DNA of 64,000 bases from assembly GCA_028554645.1 (NCBI GenBank), contig JAQOOI010000016.1, forward strand, positions 372,001 to 436,000, in the 5' to 3' direction. Of this stretch, positions 11,842 to 24,147 are shown piece after piece (position 1 is the stretch's first letter; each line of letters starts with the position of its first letter). Both the position numbers and the translations under genes were made by a program. Origin of the DNA: Omphalotus guepiniiformis. Lineage: Eukaryota; Basidiomycota; Agaricomycetes; Agaricales; Omphalotaceae. A model generated the notes under the pieces. That model made no database searches, had not been told where the DNA came from, and saw only the letters and a program-made list of their open reading frames with translations.

Positions 11842-13431
11842 ATGGCTCTTTCTAGATCCGACATCGAACGTCCCAACACTGACAATCATGATGATGCTGT
11901 CTCTAATGCCAAAGCTGTACTAAAGCAGGAAGGAATTATTTTGCTCCCACTTCGAGAATTCTCCCTCCCTAATTGAAATCATTTTATCATCTTCTTCTGA
12001 TTTGCAGGAAGGACTTTCGTACCCTTTCTACTATCCTTACTACGACAAGGACGAAAAGTTTCCTCCTACCCAATTCTTCGGTATCGTCATTTTCTCATTG
12101 CGACATGCTCAATCCTAAATGCGAACTTACTTTAATCACTTACTGAAACAGATCACACCGATGTTGGATTGCGCGCAGACCCTATCAAACCTCACTTACT
12201 CACACCCAACGTAACGATTCGCGATATCTCTCCGTACATCGGAACAGAAGTCAAAGGGGTGCAGATCTCTGAGCTGACGAAGGAAGGACTGGACGAGTTG
12301 GCATTGTTCACTGCGGAGAGAAAGGTGTTGGTATTCCGCGACCAGAATTTTAAGGATCTTTCCCCTGAGAAGCAGATTGAAATCGTCAGGTGAGGTTTAT
12401 ACTGTCTGATTCTCTTTCCTCTGGCGGGACTTACACAGGGAAATTCGGATGACTTTAAATAGGCACTTTGGTCCTATTCAGAAAGCATATACTTCGGGGA
12501 ATGTCAAAGGGTACCCAGAGTTCCATGTCGGTATGTGGGATATACTATTGTTATCGTTCTCTAGGTTATAGATGACGCGTTTCGTAGCTTATCGTGACCC
12601 AGAGCATGATGAATTCGGGCGATATTTCTTGGAAAAAAAGGCAAATGTAAATAGTTGGCATTCGGACTCCGTAAGCATGTTTACCCCAGGACGCATACAT
12701 CGCACTGACTGAGCTGAATATGATGAAGTCTTACGAGAAACAACCTCCCAGTACCACATTCCTCTTCATCCTCGATCAGGTTCGTTACGTCTGCACTGGA
12801 TGATACCCAGTTTCTTTGCTTATGGGCTTATTGTAATTGTTCGACCTTGTACAGCCAGATGTCGGTGGAGACACACTGTTTTTATCCCAAGTAGAGGCAT
12901 ACAACAGACTATCCCCCGAATTCCAGAAGCGTCTTGAAGGCTTGCGTGCGATTCATTCGGCTGTTCAGCAAGCGGAATTCTCGAAGCAGTGCGGGGGACC
13001 TGTAAGGAGAGAGCCCATAGAGACCGAGGTAAGTGAACGATGTGTGGGTATATGCTCATGCTGAAATCTGTCTGTAGCACCCTCTCGTCAGGAAGCATCC
13101 AGTTACTGGGGAAAAGGCACTATATGTAAACCAAATCTTTACAAGACGCATCGTCGGTTTCAAAGATGAAGAGTCAGAGTATCTCCTCAAGTTCCTGCTT
13201 GACCACATTTCCAAAGGTTCAGACTTCCAAATCAGAGCGACGTATGAGCCTGGGACTGTTGTTGTTTGGGTGGGTTGTAAAGCCATGCTCAGTTAGTCTG
13301 TTCTGAGCCTAACGTTCTCGATGCAGGACAATCGTGTAACTGCACACTGTGTTACTCTTGACTATCCGAACACCATCAAGAGACATGCGGCTCGTCTGAC
13401 GCCCCAGGCCGAAGTACCCATTCCTGCGTAG
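11842..13431 (+). CDS. TauD/TfdA-type 2-oxoglutarate dioxygenase, copy 1 (possibly decaying)
   Basis: Family members are Fe(II)/2-oxoglutarate oxygenases that release sulfite from taurine or other sulfonates. The metal-binding triad is readable: His and Asp in NSWHSDS and the distal His in RVTAHCVTLDY. The distal Arg lies in IKRHAARLTPQ. Aligned with copy 2 (30496-32098), the first intron donor has changed from GT to GA at 11929. An upstream GT at 11917 would restore splicing in frame at the cost of four residues (VLKQ). Other changes from copy 2 hit conserved spots: QKAYTSGN for QRHPTSGN, WHSDS for WHSDV, and HCVTLDY for HSATIDY. The gene sits between the hydrolase pseudogene and the intact hydrolase, so it may have been inserted into or duplicated with that locus. 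It may be functional, altered or decaying. Confidence 0.78.
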
Positions 13432-13601
13432 GGGGTTTGTCAGCAGGGTCCAAAGAATAACAAGTATAACGAGCTGTTATTGTGTACCTATCTATATTTG
13501 TGTGAATGCTTCTAACGAAACAATCCATACCACTGAACATCCATCCAATGCCATCACCTTGTTCTTCTCAAAAACGTCCCATCTCCAAACCATCGATGTA
13601 T

Positions 13602-14476
13602 AGAGCATCGGATGTATATGCACGTGCGATTCATGTGATCGCGACACCCCATCTGCATCTAAAATTGAGGGAAATTAGGGAAAAGCGATGACAACTAATG
13701 TTCAAAACATACTTACTCAGTAAACCCTCTCAAACCACACCTCAGCCCGATCCTTCTTCGACTCCCCTTGCGGGCCTGCTACACCCGCACTGGGGCCCCA
13801 AACTCCTGTTAATCCAAACCCCTCAACATCCCCTCCCCCATCCGAAGCACTCATAACCAAGAACTCGGCAGTAATCACATCCAACTTCGTTCCTTCGAAC
13901 GTCCAATACGAATCCTTGGAGTTGTACTCTGGCTATACAAAAAGCCGGAAGCAAGTGAGTCGGGGAGACGAGTTGAGCGGGAGGTGACTAACCATGCTTG
14001 TCAACGCTGAGACATTGAACAGATCTCCGGTAAAATGTTCAAGCCGTACATGCGTCACCCCAACTTTCTCGATTCGAGCGATGAGAGTGGGTACGGAGTT
14101 ATTTACCGCGCCAGGTAGCAGGGTGGGTAGATCTTTTACGACGGATTCACATTCGAGCGATGCAGCGGCAGATGCGGACGGCACATCAGCATTGATGAGG
14201 CATAGTTCGAACGTCCCATAGCCGTCATTATGGTAAATCCCTGCTACAGCAGCGAGTGGAACGGAAGGTGGAATCGGATTGGATGGACGAGGGAGAAGTG
14301 CTGCGCGGGCTGCCGTCAGAGAAATATTGCTAAGATGCATCCACCTTCAACATAACCGAAGAAATCCTCAATGAAAAGCGGAAGGCAGTCGCAAAATGAG
14401 CACACCTTGTATTCCAATCAATCGGCTCCAAACGTAATATCTCATCTACAATACGCCATTTAACTGTTTCCACGAA
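13602..14476. repeat. Segmental duplication arm 2 (pairs with 9457-10340)
   Basis: Direct-orientation partner of the block at 9457-10340. It covers the last exons and 3' flank of the intact serine hydrolase. Identity is visibly higher inside the block than between the 5' exons of the two copies, which suggests gene conversion. Confidence 0.9.
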
Positions 14477-16088
14477 CCCTCTGTTATCGTTACTCAACAC
14501 GGCTAGCCCGAAGTTGTCGAACGGGAAGCGCGTGATTTGAGTTTGAAAACCTTATTGATGCAATAACTGAGATACAGTAAAAACCTTTCGTAAAGAAGAA
14601 CTAGACTCACCTGGTGTTGAGCCCCCATGCTGAAGAATAGGCACATGTCAACTCTCCTAGCAGGAACCTACACAGTCGAAACTCTTACCTCCACGAATTC
14701 TAAGACCTGGATCAGTTACTACTCAGCAAGGTGCTAACGCAAAAGACGCACCATGACCTCGGTAAGAAGCAATCATCTGTGCTCCTCCATACACTCCAAT
14801 GGATATCTCTGGCCATGACCTGTTTTTTTATTAGCTTTCGCAATGGACAATGCTCAAGAAAAAACTCACCGTACACCAATTGGGACAGTGACACCCGTAG
14901 CAACCTTTTGTATGACTTCGGCGGGAATGACCGTGTCGTTCGTGCGTGGGTTCTTTCCAAGCAGAAGTAGTGCCTGAAGCCAGATAGCCTAGTGAGTTTA
15001 AATGAGCGAGCCGTTTGTAAAGTAGACGAAAATGGGCGTTTACCATGTCCTTGGCGCTGCTAATGATTCCACCCGGCCCAGAAAGCGCTGGTCGCAGAAA
15101 TTTTTCATGAGCGCTTTTCAGAGTAAAATTCATTTGCACCCCAACTCACCATTGCCATCTTCGCCGCCATAAGGGTTCCAAAAGAGTATGGGTTTTGAAG
15201 CATCAGCTAGGTCTCCGGTGAACGGAAAACCATCGGCAAGAAAACCACTCTTGTTGGCGACATCGAAGGAAAAGGTTGTCGAGTACATCTCGAGCGGGGT
15301 GAAAATGTTGTCCTTGACGTAGCGAGTGAAGGGAGTCCCCAAGAGCCGTTCTGGCAGGAGCGAAAGGACCATATACATAAGGTTGTTGTACTGCCATATC
15401 TCTCGAAAGCTGGCGGAAAACTTGAGGTGTTTCATCCTCGAGAACTAACACAACTTTTAGTAAGGTGGCATAGGAAGAGGACACAATACAGCACGCACCA
15501 CAGACGTAGAGTTTTCTTTTGCACCGAATATCATATCATGACGAGGCATGCCTGTACGGTGGCTCATGAGGTCGACGATTGTACTCTCTGAGGTAGCGAG
15601 AGGATCCGCAAGTTCCCATTCAGGAAATATGCTCTTGATTTTCGTGTCCCATGATAACCCCGGCGACAAGCTTTCGTTCGATATCAACAAACCGCAAGAT
15701 ACCACATCAAATAGCTAGAAAAAAAATTCATGAAGTGTTGCATACTTTAACGCACGCGCAGCTTACTCACCTTCGAGTTGGAACCGATAGCAAACAGCGT
15801 ATCTTTGGTCACCAAAGTACCATCTGCTTTCGCTTTCCCGTAGCCCCTCATCTCCTTGTGCCAAGTCCCATCTCCATTCTTCTGAACTAGCACAACACTG
15901 AGACCTCCTGGTGAGTGCCAGATCTTCAATGTGTCCTCGATGAACCTGTCGATGCTGGGTGACAGGATATCTCGTTCTGTTGCATCGTTCACGGAAAAAT
16001 GGAGCTGACTGGGTAACGCTGTTGTCAAATGAAGCTGCAGAGAAACCCAGGACAAAGCAACTAATCGTCTCGGTCTGAAAAGCAGCAT
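13717..16088 (-). CDS. Secreted serine hydrolase of the class C beta-lactamase / esterase family
   Basis: All three active-site motifs of the serine beta-lactamase/DD-peptidase fold are present: SxxK (FAIGSNSK, about residue 105), YxN (QYNNLMY) and HGG (HGGSTPG). Start at 16088 gives a hydrophobic N-terminus suggesting secretion. At least ten exons are needed. One is only 11 bases (14689-14699, between a CTTAG acceptor and a GTAAGA donor) and supplies the residues joining YRGH to VEHGGSTPG. Later blocks GFQTQITRFPFDNFGLAVLS and SNISLTAARAALLPRP follow, and the last exon ends at 13717 (RAEVWFERVY). Fungal relatives are usually esterases or amidases rather than true lactamases; the substrate is unknown. 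A broken duplicate lies at 9577-10885. Confidence 0.85.
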
Positions 16089-16775
16089 ATGTCAAAGTGC
16101 AGAGTCACATCAAATTTTCAACGTCACTCACAAGAGAGGTTTATAGTATCACTACTGAATACTTTGATAAGAATCCGCAGTAACAATCAGTTTTTAGCTG
16201 CCAAAGTATATCGGGCATACATTTTCGACCAGTGCATCATGTGGTTCAGTAGAGCGATGGCGTGTGAATCGCGCTCAGTTATTATTCTGCGGTGTTAGTA
16301 GTTACATTCGAATGATGAATCAACGTTCAACGAGGACCTGTGCAAGTAATTACTGCGGTATGTATCATCGTACGTTCATCATAACATTCACTGAAAGATG
16401 TCCGAAGAATGAGGTCCTAAAATCCCCGAAATTGCAAGCACATCTTAGACTAGCAAGATAGAAAGAATCTAAGGATACGAGACCAAGTGCGCCCCATTGC
16501 GGGAAGTAGGCATGGTTAAAGACGCAGCATTGTCCGAGAAATTGTGGGCGAAATATCAAACACTCTAAAATCTATTGAAACGATCTATACCACTGAACAT
16601 CTCTAAGTAATACCTTCACCTTCATCCTTCCTGGCATAAACATCCTCATCTTCAAACAACTCTACAACTCTAGCACACCGAATTTCATATAGCGAAACGG
16701 ACAAAGAAAAGAAAAGCCTGAAAAAAGTTGAAAGGAACCTGACCGTTGGACCCTATAGCAAGTAGCATTTGCAAG
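16089..16775. other. Region between hydrolase start and MFS gene 3' end
   Basis: Holds the hydrolase promoter and the 3' flank of the minus-strand transporter. No additional gene, RNA or repeat was recognised. Confidence 0.5.
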
Positions 16776-18812
16776 CTACACTTTGACGAAGACGCGTCGA
16801 TCTTTCTTGAAACGGGCTATAATACCAACAGGTTCAGGTTCGAAATTGATATTCGCAATCTAACACACTTACCATACAATATACACAACCCTCCGAGCAC
16901 CTGAAGTCCGCCGGAATATACCGTTACAGATACCCACTTGTTTCCTGAAGCTGAAAGCACAGCAGCCGCTATCGAACTTCCCGCAAACTGGCCTATGACA
17001 AATTCCCAGAATCAGTTGGGGATACTCATACACTCCGAGAAAGTAGATCATAACTGGCCCGGTGAGCCAGCAAGAATCATGAACCCAGTAACAGTCGACA
17101 ATCCTTCCATTCCGAACAGTGACGCGCAAACGACTGGTAGGAGACTTATATACCAGCACCCGATGAATCCATTCAGAATGGAGAAAATGATGATAGCTGG
17201 ATATGACTGAGCGAGGGTCCAGAATAGCATTTGCAACAGACCGCCGAAGAAGAATGAACAAAAGAACATGTTGATGGGACCAACGGTGTCAGCCAATCGA
17301 CCGGAGGTTATCTAGGGTTTGGGGGGTTTTGAAACAGATGCAAAGGGTCAGTACGAAAAGGATAAGAGAAGAAAAGGGATAGTAAAGGAGGAATAGCAAT
17401 CCTCACTCGACCTAATCCAACTGAACGAGAACAACATCATGAGTTTAGATACTCAATCATGTCACTGTACGATAGATGAAACGTACGGGAGAAGTTCATG
17501 ACAATGAGAGGTACTGTCACCAGAAGTGAATTGGGATTGAGGTAAGGTACCTTCTCCCTCGTATACGTCTCGCTGAAATAGTAAGGGACCTGACTCATAC
17601 ACATCCAATTAGCAAATTAAGAGGCAGATTCGGGAGTCGTGAACCGCACCAGGTAACCGAATACTCCGAAGAACATGCTACAAGCAAGACTGATGAAGGT
17701 GCCGTTGATTTTGGGGAGCCAGCGTTTCTTTGCAGACAGATTCGTGCCAGGCGGGATGCGTTCCTTGAGCATGAACCATGCCATCGCCCAGATGAAGGCA
17801 TGTATAGAGCTGAAGATTATCATCGTCTTCCTGAAGCCAAGCTTGACAATCCTAAAGCGGCCGTGAATTGTTGCGTGTTACGACCGGAAAGGAAAGTTAC
17901 GCACAGTTGTCGCATTATGAGAGTCTCAACTCCACCTCCGATCCCTGTACCACTAATAGCAATCCCAGTAGCCAAACCACGTCTCTTGTAGAACCATTGC
18001 GAGGAGATCGAGAAGTAGAGGGGCATTGCAATTCCTTGGGATAGTCCAAGGAATGCGCCTTGAAATAGGAACAGGTGGTATACTTTCGTCGCAAAAGCCG
18101 ATGCGAGCAAGCAGAGATACGCAAGGACGCTGCTAATTGCGATCATTTTCTAACAGTTGGAGTGCGTCTGTTCAAATACTGCATAGACAGTCGGTAATCG
18201 CACCAAGAACTTACCTTGTACCCACTAGAAAGAGATATCACCACTCAACGTCTGCGTGAAAGGCATGCAAGACTCACAATCGATCACCCAGACCTCCGAA
18301 GAAGTAAGCACTGCCATTCATTGTCTGCAAGGTTCTTGAGAACTCGGGAGCGAATACATAGTACCTCAAATACGTACGAAATTCATGACGCCTATGATCG
18401 TGCTGAGCACACTGAGGCGAGTATCAGGAAACATGGTCGTATGAAAGTAGTCTTGAAGTACACCCCAGTTCATACCCCAACCCCTACCGTGACATGGATG
18501 CGATGGTTAGATACGAACGTCCGAGTCGGTACTAGAAGCGAAACGAACGTACAAGGCGGTACATGCATACAGAAAGCATCCCAGTACGACAAGCCATGCT
18601 CGAAACCCGCCATCTGGGTAAGCATCTTCCGGGTGTAACAAGTCTGACATTGTGTCTGTAGCATCTTGTATCGTGGACATTTTGCTCTTCTCGCGAGTGA
18701 GGGGCCGGTCGAGTTCGGTAGGAGCTTGCGGGGTATTGGCGAAAGCAGCCTCCACAGGCATGACATTTTTTGATTGAATTCTATACAAGTCGTTCTCTTC
18801 ATAGGTAGCCAT
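16776..18812 (-). CDS. MFS transporter, monocarboxylate transporter (MCT)-like
   Basis: A 12-helix major facilitator of the fungal monocarboxylate/riboflavin-type family, expected in the plasma membrane. A cytosolic N-terminus of about 70 residues precedes the family signature DAYPDGGFRAWLVVLG. Then follow WGVLQDYFHTTMFPDTRLSV, MNGSAYFFGGLGDR, the helix block KVYHLFLFQGAFLGLSQGIA and SQWFYKRRGLATGIAISGTG. A central acidic/Ser-rich loop comes before SGRLADTVGPINMFF and the last helices. The ATG at 18812 (MATYEEN) is the first in frame. Among the exons is a 10-base micro-exon at 18215-18224 (TGGGTACAAG) joining GDR to KMIAISS. The stop is at 16776. The substrate cannot be told from sequence. 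Confidence 0.85.
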
Positions 18813-20535
18813 CGTTAATCTCGTCAAGTTGCAAACAAGGTATCAACAGAAAGTCGATAGTCCTCTGAGGACCGGAGGATGGAATTTTGATAGTCCGGAC
18901 GACTTTTTGCAGCGTAAGTATTTTGCGCAGGAAAGTTCGAGAAGAAGGAAATGACTCGCACTGGCTTTATATATGTCAGTGATCATGTAATATGTGTCGA
19001 GGAAGATGATGTATGTATATCGGAAAAAGGGTTTCTGGAAGCCATGAAAGCAAGATGTTATTGGTGGACGAAAAAAAATTGGGGGTGCAATAATCAATCT
19101 GTACCGGTCCGAATCGGACCGTTCTTTACAAGCTCGACAAAAGTGCCGAAGAATCAAGCGAGAAATCGCAAAAGCACGCCAAAAACCTGAAATTCTGACT
19201 GGACTGGTGCTGGATAAACCGTGCTGAGAGCTTGCTTGTGTCCGATGCACCTCGTCGAGCTGATCCCGATGATAAGTGGGGTGTTTACATTCTCCTACTC
19301 CTGCGTCCGTTCATCATATTGTAGCATACCTAGTGAGAAAGATGGCAGAAATTAGTTCCCCAGTGATATCATATCCGACATGAGGTGATCGAAAACGTAC
19401 TTGAGGATGAAGATGAAGGTCTGCAACATGCATGGTAAAGAATAAGTAACTTGAGGAGAAACGTAAAGTCAACGCAACGCACCGGGAATCCCTCAAGTCC
19501 GAACTGTTAAGGGTCTTGACTCACACAGAGAAGGCCCCTAGTTAGAGAATAGAGAAAATATCCGTTTCTAGGTGCAGTATTGTTTCGCTTTCATGAGCGT
19601 CTAATGACCTGCACCATTTACACATAGGAGGAGGTCCTTCGACGCCAGTAGCTTGTCCTATCATCTTATGCCAGAATCGCATCCAAGAGATCAAAGATAG
19701 CCATGCAATTGTCACGATACAGATACCATTACCTCATATCTCGGTATTGCACTCTACAAATAACTCGCAGCCCACGTGTATTCACTGCCTTCTCTCTTCC
19801 CGGCAAGCGATATGAATGCCTCATTCTCGCTCGCGAGAGCGAAAACTGCGACAAAACCTCCGTCTCAAAAATAGTTACCGGATGGAAGTATGAAGGCGGG
19901 GTTAGGCCCGAAGGCGAGGGAACTTGAAAGCTTCCGGATGACACCAAAATTTCACCTGAAACGTCTCCCTCATATCGGCAACGCATCCAACTGGATGGAG
20001 GATAAAGAAGTGCAAATCGAAGTTCGTTGCACTCCTTTACAAGTTTGTGCTGAGAGGCTACAGAGGGCAGATTGCAGGGGGGACAATTTATACGCGGTTG
20101 ATAGGACCTCGACAGAACGACATAGTATCCAGCGGAAGAGTGACGGAGATGGCCTGGAGTTGGAGAGGGGTTTCGAGGATTTTACGACGCGGAGAAGCGG
20201 AGAAGAGAGACGAAGGAGTAAGAAGTAGCTCGAAATGACGACCAACTTGCATTGAAAAGCGAATCAGAATCGACCAAGAATACACAAGAAGGAACGAAGC
20301 ACCTACCTGGGAATTTTGCGACCCTCAAATGAAACAGACTTGCTGGCCCCGGCCCTGCAGGCCTTCGACTCCAAAAAAAGTCTTCAAAGTTCATATATGC
20401 GTGAGCTGTGGCAGCGTAAGGTCCTAGGGCTCTTATGACACAGGATTCGTGCGTCTCATTCTCCCATAGACGTTCGTGTTCACATTTGCATCCAAAAGCC
20501 ACGCAAAAGCCTCATCGAGCGCGCCTGAGTAGGGG
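18813..20535. other. Intergenic stretch with no supported gene
   Basis: About 1.7 kb. Open frames on both strands near 19700-20500 are basic or Ser/Leu-rich and show no family motif. A minus-strand frame at 20182-20502 (starting MAFGCKCEHERLWENETHES) may be the continuation of the decayed frame at 20536-21099, but no clean splice sites link them. Confidence 0.4.
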
Positions 20536-21099
20536 CTAGATGTATGCGCTTTTCGATTGTCCGAACCAGGTCAGGACGGCGACCTCAACATCAGAGGACG
20601 AATAGGAGGGAATACTGTGTATGCTGAGGTGGCTCAAGCGTATGTTCAGGGGAAGGAAGGAGTGGAGCTGGTCGAGGAAGCAAGATAGTTTGGAGCGCTC
20701 CTGTTTTGCTTGGCCGGGTTCGAAGGAGAGCGATCGACTGAGGTTGAGGAAATGAGTATGGTTCGGAGACCCAGAATCAAAACGCTCGAGATGTGAGCTA
20801 AGCAGTCTGTTTGGAGTCCTCGGAGGCCTTAGAATTGCTGATTTTTGCTCCGATTCTCGCGCGAGTAAGTCGACTTAAACGTCTTGCTCCTCTTCCCGCT
20901 TCCCTGGCTGATAATTGGGCATGTATAGCTCAGAAGTTCGAATATGCATGATCCGGTCGAGAACGACGTGAAACTTGCGCAACGACCGGGAACGAGTGGG
21001 TGTGAACGTGTCATTCCTGTGCCAAGAGCGGTGGTAGGTTTCTTGAGGCGGTAAAGCACAGCGTAAGGCGTCTTTCTTTACACAGTGCGAACCCTCAGG
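20536..21099 (-). pseudogene. Decayed protein-coding frame of unknown family
   Basis: On the minus strand one reading frame stays open for 74 codons, meets a single TAA at 20875-20877, and then stays open for another 112 codons to a TAG at 20536. The residues read like real protein on both sides of the stop (for example LDRIMHIRTSELYMPNYQPG before it and LSRSLSFEPGQAKQERSKLS after it). There is no good start ATG and no recognised family. It may instead be exons, since the stop falls in GTTTAAG, where an AG acceptor could be used just after it. Best regarded as a gene fragment or nonsense-mutated relic. Confidence 0.4.
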
Positions 21100-21599
21100 C
21101 TATGTTACATTTCGTCAAAAGTCCTGGAGCAACTGGATTCAACAACATACCTTTCATACGTAGAAACGCTTTCTAAGCCACCCATCTGCTGTATTAAGTA
21201 CACCAAGTTGATGATCTCTGACCAGAAGTACCCGGACCGTCATTATACTGAAAGGATAAGAATAGTGGTAAGCGAGCGAACCTTCATTGAACAAAAGCAC
21301 ATCTGGCTTCACTAACGTTGCAGAATCCAATGGCAACATCGCAAGCGCAAAATCGTCGAGATTGGATATCTATATCAGCCTTAGTCTCTAGTAGACGTAG
21401 ACGAATATCAACATTGAAAAGATTGAAAACAAGGAATTGTGGCGAAAATAAGATCGGAACAAGAGGACAGCCTGAGCGTGAGCATAAATTGAAGTAGTTC
21501 AATTGTTGACATCTGTCATTCAAGTCAACGCCTTCAATACTCCTCCGAGCCACTCCAGAGCCGGACCTTGCTTTCTGTGTCGATCTGGCAGGTACCATC

Positions 21600-24120
21600 C
21601 TATGCTGCGGGACATTTCATTTGTCACCTATGGTGTGTTCATTCGTTCAGTTTTCTTTTGCATATTTTTATCAGAACTTTAAAGCTTTGCCTTTAAGCAC
21701 AACTTCAAGTTTGTCAACTTCTGTGTCCTTCTCCTCTTTTCACCTCCTTGATTCTTGGATGGAGTGACTAGGATAATGTATTTTAATATTTAAATCCATA
21801 TGTGCTAAGCTGAAATGTTTGCATGATGGATTGTTGTACAATGACTGGTAACAAGTAGATGCATGTATGTTTTATTGCTGCACCAAAAAGTTGTCGTCTT
21901 TCTGAGGTGGTAAGTTTTGCTTGAACACTCACATTGCAAAAGGGATATATACTCACACATGCATCACTTGGGCTTCAAACAGCTATCAAGTTGTTGATAT
22001 CTGTCAGTGAATTCTCCTTCCGCTTAGGTAGAATCTTGCTTTTTATGGTTCAAGTCAATTCAAGGACCTGAAAGATGCCAGGAGCAATCACTAACACTGC
22101 ATGCTTCAGTGAGCTAGGAGATCATCAACCTGACACTGCTGTTGCTCCTATTGCTACATATTCATATTGATGACATTGAATTGACATAGCCATTAATTAT
22201 ATACACACTGTCTAGATCTTTTCAATTATTGCTTAGTAGCCATGCTAAGCGGGATTTGCATATAAGTATAATTTCATCTGACAGCATAACACAGGATGAT
22301 AGGGTCAGTTATGCCTGTTGCATGCACATCAAGGCCCTGGAAGGCGTGTAAGAAAGCTTATTTGATCCTGAGACACCCGCCGAGAGCGGAGCAGACTATT
22401 ATAGCCTGGAGAAAAGATATATTAACTTCGGTGAATCTATACTCATCTCTCTTTTGTCTCTCTGCCTTTGCAATTATGTCTTCAGCAAGTGTAATTCCAG
22501 CCACGGACTCTTTTCTATGATCTATCAACAAATGCAGATGGGTTTTACTATGGATCTGCTATCTCCACTGTGTATGTCATTTGATTCCCATTGACTATGT
22601 TGCTAATATTTATTTCATCAGGCTTTGTGGGATCACAATTGTTCAGGCTTGGATCTACATGAATGTCAATCATGATAAATGGCTCTTGAAATGTTTTGTA
22701 TGTTAATCTTTTTGATTCTTATAACATATATCTAACTGATAGTGCAATGTAGGTGGGATTGCTTGTGTATGTCAGCACACTCTGGAAAAAATCAGGGATT
22801 CTGATCCTATTTCAGCATCCTTGATCTTGCCACAACATGCATTAATACCCAAGTTGTTCACCACTACTTTGTAAGTTTATTCATTTCTCTACGAAACAAC
22901 ATTTTCATTGTTATTGAAGATATCAAACTTTGGAAATCTATCAGTCTTCCTGGCTATCTCTGGGTATTATACTTACTTTAAGCTCACTGCTCCATCCTCA
23001 TGATTACTTGCTTCAGACCACTGAATATAGAGCATCTTTTAACAGTGCTTGTTGGCTTTTGTGTTGAGTTATTCTTTGCATATAGAGTTCACTTGTGTAA
23101 TTATTGCTCTGCTGTTTCTTAGCTTTTCTTTATATTGATTTTACATCTTTCTTCTCAACAGTTAGAAGTTGTCACAAGGCTATTCCTGTGATGATCGTGC
23201 TAAGTGCAGTAGGTGGAACTGGTAAGAATACAGGTTACTATATAACAGACTAAACATATTGAATTTCTCACTAGCTGCTGGACTTGTCAGTGTTGCAGAC
23301 CAGTTTCAAGACAATTCACTAAACATATTGAACCAAGAGAAGCAGAAGATAATTCAACACTATGTTGTATCATGTTTCTAAGTTCTCTAACATTGATTTT
23401 TCTCAGTTTGCATTTGGTTTCTACTTATGCTTATCAACTCTCTCTGACACTTTGACTACTATATCACTCTTGTGGGGCTTTGAAAGATCCAAGACTGGGA
23501 CAAAGAAAATTGACACTCTTCTTCAAAAGCTTTTCCAATATACAGTCACTAGGGGCATGTTTGTCTCTGTAGTCACTACTCTTGATGCTATTCTAATTCT
23601 CACTAAGCCAGAAACACTTTGGTGGTATGTGTTTTTCTCTCACTGTTTTTTTCCTGTCATCATAAATATTTGTTTTAGGATACCTTTTCATCTCTCCCTA
23701 TCCAAAGTCTATGTGATCACTATGCTTGCAATGCTTAACTCTCGGAGAACTTTGCAGGCTATCTCTAGCAATGGCCTCATCACTGACTCTGATATGTTTG
23801 GAGTAGGTCATAATGACATTTATTATGTGTCTTATGGTAAGAATCTTGATAGAAAGAATCAGTTTAGCATGGAGCTTACTCTTGGTAGATAACTCAGACA
23901 ACTTGAAAGGAAGAATATTGAATTTCATCAGAAGAAAGAGGTGACCCAAGTTAGCCCTATAGTTAAGGATATGAATTCCGAGTTGCTTTAGACATTATTA
24001 ATGTATGGATTCTGAGCAGTCTCTTATTTAGAACTTTTCTTTTGGCAAGGAGAGAATATATAATCTACTACTATCAGAAACCCAAAGTCCATGTCGGCAA
24101 TTGATAATAAATACAAGCTG
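21600..24120. other. AT-rich island
   Basis: Base composition changes sharply near 21600 and returns near 24120. The interior is visibly richer in A and T than the flanks, in coding and non-coding parts alike, and its exons favour A/T-ending codons. Nothing is recognised in 21600-22500. The only gene seen is the DUF6534-type membrane protein at 22538-23892. The change suggests a different origin or mutational history. Confidence 0.65.
22538..23892 (+). CDS. DUF6534-type seven-helix membrane protein
   Basis: Matches the layout of a large Agaricomycete family of unknown function with about seven membrane helices. Exons join as GFYYGSAISTVLCGITIVQA, then a 14-base exon at 22753-22766, ILDLATTCINTQVVHHYF, a helix pair ending ELFFAYRVH, a segment RSCHKAIPVMIVLSAVGGT, and a last exon with the family core LSDTLTTISLLWGFERSKTG, KKIDTLLQKLF and LSKVYVITMLAMLNSRRTLQ. 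No frame break was found, so it may be functional. The first coding exon was not located with certainty (the listed start is the first recognisable exon). Codon use is A/T-rich, unlike the neighbours. A role in sensing or transport is possible but not shown. Confidence 0.75.
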
Positions 24121-24147
24121 TGTAACTCAATAAGTCAAAGCGTGGAT

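Noticed and set aside
9577..16088. A resistance-type beta-lactamase
   Set aside because: The motifs show the general class C serine-hydrolase fold; fungal members are commonly esterases, so an antibiotic-resistance role is not supported.
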